Positions 6,126 to 11,242 of a stretch of 11,242 bases of DNA are shown here, one piece after another. The notes beneath the pieces were generated by a model, which was given only the letters and a program-made list of their open reading frames with translations, was not told the origin of the DNA and did not search any database. Position 1 is the first letter of the stretch; every line of letters begins with the position of its first letter. Origin of the DNA: an uncultured Methylobacter sp. Lineage in GTDB: Bacteria; Pseudomonadota; Gammaproteobacteria; Methylococcales; Methylomonadaceae. Where the stretch lies: assembly GCA_903831545.1 (NCBI GenBank), contig CAIKYI010000770.1, forward strand, positions 1 through 11,242, written 5' to 3'. The translations under genes and the position numbers were made by a program.

Positions 6126-8669
6126 TCATATTCCACAAATGACCTTTAATGACACTCTGGAAAGTTCACTCAGTAGCAATTCAAACTCCGCTAGCGGTAT
6201 CGGTCTACTATACAAATATCCCTGATAGGCCAGACAGCCCTGGCGTTCCAGACAAAGCTGCTGCTCTTCAGTCTCAACGCCTTCGGCGATCACGTTAAGA
6301 CCAAGATTATTGGCCATGCCGATAATAGTCTGGATGATCGCGGCGTCGTTCTGGTCGGTGATAAGGTCACGCACAAAGGATTGATCGATTTTTAACTGGT
6401 ATAGCGGTAGTTTCTTCAGGTAACTCAACGAAGAGTAACCGGTACCAAAATCATCCATGGAAAACTGAATACCCAGCAGCTTCAGGGTGTGCATCTTTTC
6501 GATGGTTTCTGCAACATTGTGCATGACCAGGCTTTCGGTGAGCTCCAGCTTTAGCAGCTTTGCATTTGCGCCTGTCTGTACCAATATCTTGCACATTTGC
6601 TTGACGAAATAAGGCTGACTGAACTGACGCACACTGACATTGACCGCCAGCTGTAAATCCTGGGTAAGCGGACTATTCTCCCAGTCTTTAAGTTGCTGGC
6701 ATGCGCTGCGCATGACCCAGTCACCAATCGGCAGGATCAAACCGGTTTCTTCCGCGATAGGAATAAAGTCGGCAGGGGAAATAAAACCAAGCTGCGGATG
6801 AAGCCAGCGTAACAGCACTTCTGCCCCAAATACGCGGCGTTTGGAATCCACCTGAATTTGATAATATAGAGCTAATTGATTTTCCAGTAAGGCATTGCGC
6901 AGATCCGCTTCCAGCATTACCCGACTTTCCAGTAAGGTCTGCATGTCCGGATCGAAAAAACACAGCGTATTACGCCCGTCATGTTTTGCCTCATACATGG
7001 CGGTATCAGCGAACTTAAGCAATTCCTCACCCGTTAACTTGGCACCGGAAAACAGACTGATACCTATACTGGCCGAACTATGGAGTTTATGTCCGCCCAG
7101 CAGATACGGCTGGTTTATCACGGCCAGAATTTTTTCAGCAACACCTTTGGCTTGCAATGCGGCTTTAGCTTGGTTTTTATTTAATTCTTCGAGCAAGATA
7201 ACAAACTCATCGCCTCCCAATCTCGCCAGAGTATCGCCCTGACGTATGCAGGCTTTTAAGCGTTTTGCCACATCAATCAGTAACTGATCGCCAATTCCAT
7301 GGCCCTTGGTATCATTGATGGACTTGAAGTTATCAAGGTCAATCATCAGGATTGCAGAATAGAGCCGGTTTCGGCTACTCATGCTAATTGCCAGTCCCAG
7401 GCGATCGTTAAGCAGCCTTCGATTGGGAAGATCTGTTAAAGGATCGTAAAAGGCAAGACGATGAATGGCCGCTTCCGCATCTTTATGTTCGCTAAGATCT
7501 GTAAAAGCACCGACATAAATGGTCACTTGCCCGGCAAGGTCGGTAACCGCAGTAATAGTCAGCCATTTGGGATAAATTTCGCCACTTTTACGCCGATCCC
7601 ACACCTCGCCCTGCCAGTATTTTTCCGGTATCAATTTATCCCACATGGCTTTATAAAATGCGCCATCATGTCGATCTGACTTCAATATGGCGGGGGTTTT
7701 ACCGATCACTTCTGCAGGGTAATAGCCAGTAAGTCGGGTAAAGGCACTATTGACACGCAAGATGCGGTTATTGGCATCGGTAATCATAATGCCCTCCTGA
7801 GCTTCTATTGCTATTGCGGCAATACGAAGCTCCCGCTCGGTCAATCTGTGTTCGGTGATGTCACGACCAATGACAACCAATCCCTTGCGTTTACCGCTGA
7901 TCTCGAACAACGGTGCCTTACGCATCTCGAATTCACGACAACTGCCCGTTTCGTCGAAGATAGTCTGCTCTGAAAAATACAGTTTGCGCGCATTCCAGGC
8001 CGACTCATCATCGCTAACACATTGTTTGTGCAGGCTACGCATCTCTGGACATTCGATGGCCAGCTCCAAACTCGTCTTGCCTTGCCAGACAACATCATTA
8101 AGATTAAAAAGTTTCCTGGCAAGTCCATTAACAAATAGTAATCGTCCCTCGCCATCTTTAAAAAAAATGGCATCAGGAATGGTTTCCATGAGTGTGGTGA
8201 GTTGTTTACTGCGCAGCCTGAGAGCCGTTTCGCTGTTTTTTAAGTCGTGTTGTGACTTTTTCCGTTGTTCAATCTCTTGTTCAAGCTCTGCCGGCGAGGG
8301 CAGGCGTAAGGCTTGTGGCATTATCCGAACCAGACAAATCGCCGTGGCAATGGAAAGTACTGCTGTGATAATTTTTAAAATAGCATCAACCCAATACAAC
8401 GGTTGCCATAACAGTAAAATGGAAAATAAATGGGTGGTGCCGCAAGCTAGAATAAAAGCACTGAACATTAAAAATATCCCGCGAAATTGCAGGTCTTTTC
8501 GATGTAAGACAAAGTAACCGAGCGCAAAAGGAATGGAATAATAAGACAGTGCAATCAGCCCATCTGAAATCACATAAGACCAGACTATACTGGTTGTCCA
8601 ATGAAGGCAGAAACCATGAGGCATCCAGCCGTTTCCGCCCACTAAATCATTAAGGATTATTTCAAACAT
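6126..8669 (-). CDS. Ethylene-receptor-like sensor with PAS-PAS-GGDEF-EAL (c-di-GMP enzyme)
   Basis: Membrane sensor predicted to make and/or degrade cyclic di-GMP. The N-terminus (about 20-118) has three hydrophobic helices resembling the ethylene-binding domain of plant ETR1 and cyanobacterial relatives: SDGLIALSYYSIP (35-47), FILACGTTH (72-80) and LKIITAVLS (98-106). ETR1 residues Asp25, Tyr32, Ile62, Cys65, His69 and Lys91 correspond to D36, Y43, I73, C76, H80 and K99; Cys/His bind Cu(I) in ETR1. PAS domains follow at about 150-275 and 281-397. The GGDEF domain (about 400-570) has intact GGDEF at 485-489 and an inhibitory RxxD site (RQGD, 476-479). The EAL domain (about 578-835) has the common EVL variant (617-619), NVS (677-679), DDFGTGYSS (739-747), K760 and EGVET (796-800), so both activities look possible. 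AGGAG at 8675-8679, 5 bases from the ATG, supports the start. Azospirillum brasilense AzoEtr1 is a known ethylene receptor with a diguanylate cyclase output; ligand identity here is inference. Confidence 0.93.
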   Translation of the reverse strand: MFEIILNDLVGGNGWMPHGFCLHWTTSIVWSYVISDGLIALSYYSIPFALGYFVLHRKDLQFRGIFLMFSAFILACGTTHLFSILLLWQPLYWVDAILKIITAVLSIATAICLVRIMPQALRLPSPAELEQEIEQRKKSQHDLKNSETALRLRSKQLTTLMETIPDAIFFKDGEGRLLFVNGLARKLFNLNDVVWQGKTSLELAIECPEMRSLHKQCVSDDESAWNARKLYFSEQTIFDETGSCREFEMRKAPLFEISGKRKGLVVIGRDITEHRLTERELRIAAIAIEAQEGIMITDANNRILRVNSAFTRLTGYYPAEVIGKTPAILKSDRHDGAFYKAMWDKLIPEKYWQGEVWDRRKSGEIYPKWLTITAVTDLAGQVTIYVGAFTDLSEHKDAEAAIHRLAFYDPLTDLPNRRLLNDRLGLAISMSSRNRLYSAILMIDLDNFKSINDTKGHGIGDQLLIDVAKRLKACIRQGDTLARLGGDEFVILLEELNKNQAKAALQAKGVAEKILAVINQPYLLGGHKLHSSASIGISLFSGAKLTGEELLKFADTAMYEAKHDGRNTLCFFDPDMQTLLESRVMLEADLRNALLENQLALYYQIQVDSKRRVFGAEVLLRWLHPQLGFISPADFIPIAEETGLILPIGDWVMRSACQQLKDWENSPLTQDLQLAVNVSVRQFSQPYFVKQMCKILVQTGANAKLLKLELTESLVMHNVAETIEKMHTLKLLGIQFSMDDFGTGYSSLSYLKKLPLYQLKIDQSFVRDLITDQNDAAIIQTIIGMANNLGLNVIAEGVETEEQQLCLERQGCLAYQGYLYSRPIPLAEFELLLSELSRVSLKVICGI

Positions 8670-8718
8670 TACGACTCCTAGAGTTTATGATTTGGTAAAA
8701 ATAACTTCCCGCTTGATA

Positions 8719-8749
8719 TAGGATGTGCCGAGGAACGAGGCGCATCCTA
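8719..8749 (+). repeat. REP-like hairpin upstream of the ethylene-receptor-like gene
   Basis: An 11-base stem (TAGGATGTGCC with GGCGCATCCTA) closes a 9-base loop, GAGGAACGA. Ten pairs are Watson-Crick and one is G-U when read on the plus strand; on the minus strand that position is a C-A mismatch. Eight T residues (8759-8766) follow after nine bases, too far for a standard terminator. The form resembles short dispersed REP-type palindromes, but only one copy is in the window. It lies 50 bases upstream of the start at 8669 and so could sit in that gene's leader or promoter. Confidence 0.5.
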
Positions 8750-8951
8750 AAGACGCTGTTTTTTTTATGGAAATTATTTTTCACCAAATCCCTAATACCG
8801 ATAACCATCTTCTTAAACAGACATCCGCAAGAACAAATACTTTCTGTCCCCTGAATTACGGTATAAAAGCGTGTGGAACAGATTGACAGTAACCTGAAGA
8901 AATCCGGGCAGAACCTTTTCGAGTGAAAATCGTCCTTAATGATGGGCAGAC

Positions 8952-9026
<75 letters not shown>

Positions 9027-9444
9027 AGTTGACGCAGGACATCATAGACAAGCAAAACGCTACCAATATATGTGGCATTCGACTTGTACAGAGATTGATT
9101 GGTATAGCGAATTATAGCTGGGTGGTTGAACACGCTCGTCTCCTGCCTTTTAAGGCAATTCGTCAATTTCCGCTTATGAAAAAAAATCATTACGGGTAGT
9201 TTAACGAGACGTGTTCTGGGTCTCACTGAATCGGTGCCGGGGGCAGGGGCAAACCGAATATATCTGGTTATTTGCAGCTTGATTGACGAAAAAACTTAGC
9301 CACTCAAATACTGCAATTAAATGTTATAAGAAAAACTATCTCACTGCAATACGTATAAATACCTAGTTGAATAAATCAGCTTGTGCGGCATAGCTTACTC
9401 CACTGTCATTAAATTACACCTCGCTAGAATATAATACTGCTGGA
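9027..9444. other. Non-coding stretch, nothing recognised
   Basis: AT-rich sequence between the GATA tract and the tandem hairpins, downstream of the kinase/ANTAR operon. A TATAAT at 9430-9435 (plus strand) has no matching -35 and no gene downstream. GAGAC and GTCTC near 9205-9222 form a short inverted repeat of doubtful meaning. No RNA gene or protein was recognised. Confidence 0.5.
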
Positions 9445-9490
9445 GTAAAACTGCTTCAGCTGTTTTACAGGCAACAGTTAAAGCTGTTGC
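9445..9490. repeat. Two tandem hairpins downstream of the ANTAR regulator
   Basis: Hairpin A (9445-9468) pairs GTAAAAC with GTTTTAC, then after one mismatch two inner G-C pairs around a TTCA loop. Hairpin B (9471-9490) pairs GCAACAG with CTGTTGC around a 6-base loop. Two bases separate them. On the minus strand they would lie roughly 75-120 bases beyond the stop of the response regulator, in its 3' untranslated region. Neither strand has a T-run right after, so they are not classic terminators, although they may protect or end the transcript. Hairpin A shares CAGCTGTTTTA with the palindrome at 704-722. Confidence 0.5.
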
Positions 9491-9566
9491 ACTCCCGTTT
9501 ATTTAACAATTTACGCTTAACTTAAGGCCGTGACTTTTACCCGCCAAAGCTTGGCCAACATCTTTC

Positions 9567-10172
9567 CTAATCCATAAGATTATTAACTTCAATGGCTTTG
9601 ATAACATCCCTGGCAAATTCAGCCAGCTTTTGTTGCTGGCTGCGTGCCGTTTTGCGTAACATTTCAAAAGCTGCTTTTCGGCTCAATTTATATTTAGCCA
9701 TGGTGATGCCTACGGCAATACTGATTTCCCGTTCACTATCCAGAGCGTTTTGCAACTGCTGCTCGGTAGTCCTCAGCTTACGTAACTCTTCCGCCCGAGC
9801 CAGAGCAGACTCGATGCTCGGCACTAATTGCTGCGAATCAATCGGCTTTACCAGATAACCTAAAGAGCCACTGGAAGCCGCCTTCTCGACATTCTCACTG
9901 TCGTTATACGCAGTCAGGAACATAAAAGGAATGTGATCCAGTAATCGCAAGCGTTCCGCAAGCTGCAAACCGCTCTTGCCAGGCATGCTGACATCAAGAA
10001 TGGCAAGGTCTGGCCGCTCGCCACTGGCCAATAAAGCTTCCGCATCGTCTGCAGATTCCGCGGTACTGACCTTATAGCCCGCCGTGACCAAACCTTGTGC
10101 AAGTGTCATCAGTACCAGACGATCATCATCGACAAGTAGAAGATTGGGCTTGTTGCTGGCATTTACATTCAT
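9567..10172 (-). CDS. Response regulator with ANTAR RNA-binding output (REC-ANTAR)
   Basis: Cytoplasmic response regulator predicted to act by transcription antitermination: phosphorylated ANTAR proteins (AmiR, NasR, EutV type) dimerise and bind paired hairpins in nascent RNA. The receiver domain (about 10-125 of 201) is complete, with acidic residues D15-D17, phospho-acceptor D60 in AILDVSMPG, T87 in FLTAY and K109 in LVKP. A coiled-coil-like linker (125-145) leads to the ANTAR domain (about 140-196), recognisable by ISIAVGITMAKYKLSRKAAF and MLRKTARSQQQKLAEFA. Length is normal for the family. The ATG at 10170-10172 overlaps the kinase stop codon as ATGA, implying translational coupling and a cognate pair, like EutW/EutV. 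The target transcripts are not evident: no leader with two hexaloop hairpins carrying A at loop position 1 and G at position 4 was found in the window. Confidence 0.93.
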   Translation of the reverse strand: MNVNASNKPNLLLVDDDRLVLMTLAQGLVTAGYKVSTAESADDAEALLASGERPDLAILDVSMPGKSGLQLAERLRLLDHIPFMFLTAYNDSENVEKAASSGSLGYLVKPIDSQQLVPSIESALARAEELRKLRTTEQQLQNALDSEREISIAVGITMAKYKLSRKAAFEMLRKTARSQQQKLAEFARDVIKAIEVNNLMD

Positions 10173-11242
10173 ATGCTCGATTCCAGTTGAATAACAGGCT
10201 CATCCAAGTTCAAGGTGGTAATGACAATACCGTTCTGCTGTGACCAGGTCAAGCTGGCACCAGCTCTGGGTAACAATGATACGGCCAGCTGCAAGCCGGT
10301 GCCGAAACTGGTCGTATCCTCAAGCCCGAAGCCGGCCGGTAGCTGTCCCGTATTATGAATATCCAGCCGAATTGAAGCGGGATGGGGCTGATGGCTAAGT
10401 CTAACTCTGACCGACTCCTGTTTCGCGCTATGCTTGACTGCATTTAAAATCAACTCGTTAATTACCAGCGCTAATGGCACCGCTTCAGCTTCAGTAATGA
10501 TACAAGGTATCCATCCTTCCGGAATTTCAACAAGAACCGATTTTTGCCACAGTGCTTCGACGCCTGCCGCGATGGCGACCGTCAGTTCACAGGCGCGAAC
10601 CGACGACGTAACTGCGCGACCTTGCAATCCGTGTATAACAGAAATACTTTGCACCTGGCTGATAGCCTGATTAATGGGGATCGCTGTTTCAGGGTGTATT
10701 TGAATAAATTGACGCAACATCCCCGTAATACCTTGCAGATTATTCTTGATACGGTGATGCACTTCTCGCACCAGTACGGATCTCAGTGACATTTCGTGCG
10801 CTATCCGCTGGTCTTCAAAGTACTTGCGCTCGGTAAGGTCAATAAAAATGGCTTGTGCCCAAACTCGTCCGTCTATCTTTATCAATGTAGGACGAATTTC
10901 GATATCAACCACCTGACCATTTTTTCGCAGAATTTTTGTTTCAATGGGGGAAAATATTTCGTTTATTACGATATCCTTGAATTTTTTTTGGACTTTAGAC
11001 ATCTCGCTAGCCGGATGAATTTGTGAGATATTCATTCCGCGAAGTTCCTGTTCCGTATACCCCAACAGCAGTTCTCCCGAACGGTTGACTTCTTCTATAT
11101 TGCCCTCCGTATCAACGATCAAGACAGTATCGCTGGCATCTTCTAAAAACGAACGGTAACGCTGCTCTCTTTCCTTGACATCCACTTCAGTCCGCTTTTG
11201 TTCCGTAATGTCAGTTAACAATCCACTCCATAAAATACTGCC
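10169..11242 (-). CDS. PAS sensor histidine kinase, HisKA_2 type (5' end outside window)
   Basis: Sensor kinase predicted to phosphorylate the overlapping ANTAR regulator. The frame is open to the right edge: the first visible codons (GSILWSGLLTDITEQKR) are the end of a PAS/PAC domain, so at least one PAS lies further upstream. The TTG at 11221 is not a credible start. In the 357 visible residues, a full PAS domain spans about 27-138, followed by the HisKA_2 phospho-acceptor motif EVHHRIKNNLQ (160-170, His163 the likely site) and a HATPase. The ATPase has an N-box NELILN (262-267) and a glycine-rich FGTGLQLAVSLLPR. The usual G1 box Asp (DxG) is replaced: LDIHNTG reads Asn at 297, possibly typical of this sub-group. 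No membrane segment is visible, so this part is cytoplasmic. The stop overlaps the regulator's ATG by 4 bases. PAS + HisKA_2 kinases paired with ANTAR regulators are known (EutW/EutV); the signal sensed is unknown. Confidence 0.92.
   Translation of the reverse strand, partial: GSILWSGLLTDITEQKRTEVDVKEREQRYRSFLEDASDTVLIVDTEGNIEEVNRSGELLLGYTEQELRGMNISQIHPASEMSKVQKKFKDIVINEIFSPIETKILRKNGQVVDIEIRPTLIKIDGRVWAQAIFIDLTERKYFEDQRIAHEMSLRSVLVREVHHRIKNNLQGITGMLRQFIQIHPETAIPINQAISQVQSISVIHGLQGRAVTSSVRACELTVAIAAGVEALWQKSVLVEIPEGWIPCIITEAEAVPLALVINELILNAVKHSAKQESVRVRLSHQPHPASIRLDIHNTGQLPAGFGLEDTTSFGTGLQLAVSLLPRAGASLTWSQQNGIVITTLNLDEPVIQLESSI

Noticed and set aside
7855..8517. Plus-strand ORF of 220 codons opposite the GGDEF-EAL gene
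   Set aside because: Antisense to well-defined PAS and membrane-domain coding sequence; Ser- and Arg-rich low-quality translation.
9471..9490. Canonical ANTAR target hairpin
   Set aside because: The 6-base loop lacks A at position 1 and G at position 4 on either strand, and the neighbouring hairpin does not have a hexaloop.
9543..9555. GCCAA-AGC-TTGGC as terminator of the kinase/ANTAR operon
   Set aside because: Stem is only 5 pairs and no T-run follows on the minus strand.
11219..11221. TTG as the start of the histidine kinase
   Set aside because: The frame is open upstream to the window edge and the seven preceding codons continue a PAS/PAC C-terminus, so the true start is outside.

Overview
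The window looks like a chromosomal segment of a moderate-GC proteobacterium, most likely a gammaproteobacterium. This rests on the style of the chemoreceptor, the GGDEF-EAL protein and the metal transporters. A pyruvate, phosphate dikinase next to these genes would suit a type I methanotroph or related methylotroph, but nothing here (no rRNA, no methane or methanol oxidation gene) proves it. No phage, CRISPR, tRNA or rRNA genes were seen.

Layout: (1) 1-640, minus strand, the N-terminal quarter of pyruvate, phosphate dikinase, with a -10 element and a perfect palindrome just upstream. (2) 641-1171, non-coding, carrying divergent promoters. (3) 1172-2896, plus strand, two divalent-metal transporters in a likely operon: a ZIP-family (GufA/BbZIP-like) protein and a TMEM165/GDT1-family (UPF0016) protein. 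(4) 2936-8669, minus strand, read from 8669 downwards: an 847-residue ethylene-receptor-like transmembrane sensor fused to PAS-PAS-GGDEF-EAL; a 77-residue unrecognised small ORF; and a 937-residue Aer-type PAS chemoreceptor with two membrane segments, HAMP-like segments and a CheR-tether-like C-terminal WEEF motif. (5) 8670-9566, about 900 bases without a convincing gene, holding a REP-like hairpin, an 18.5-copy GATA tetranucleotide tract and two tandem hairpins. (6) 9567-11242, minus strand, a PAS/HisKA_2 histidine kinase (5' end outside the window) overlapping by ATGA a REC-ANTAR response regulator predicted to act on RNA antitermination.

The right three quarters is therefore a signalling cluster. 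A putative Cu(I)/ethylene-type sensor would set c-di-GMP, a probable FAD redox chemoreceptor would steer motility, and a kinase/ANTAR pair would control transcript elongation. The most notable item is the ethylene-receptor-like domain. The residues known to matter for copper and ethylene binding in plant ETR1 (Asp25, Tyr32, Ile62, Cys65, His69, Lys91) all have counterparts here, and the GGDEF, I-site and EAL motifs look intact. The second is the long GATA tract about 280 bases upstream of that gene, a candidate hypermutable locus.
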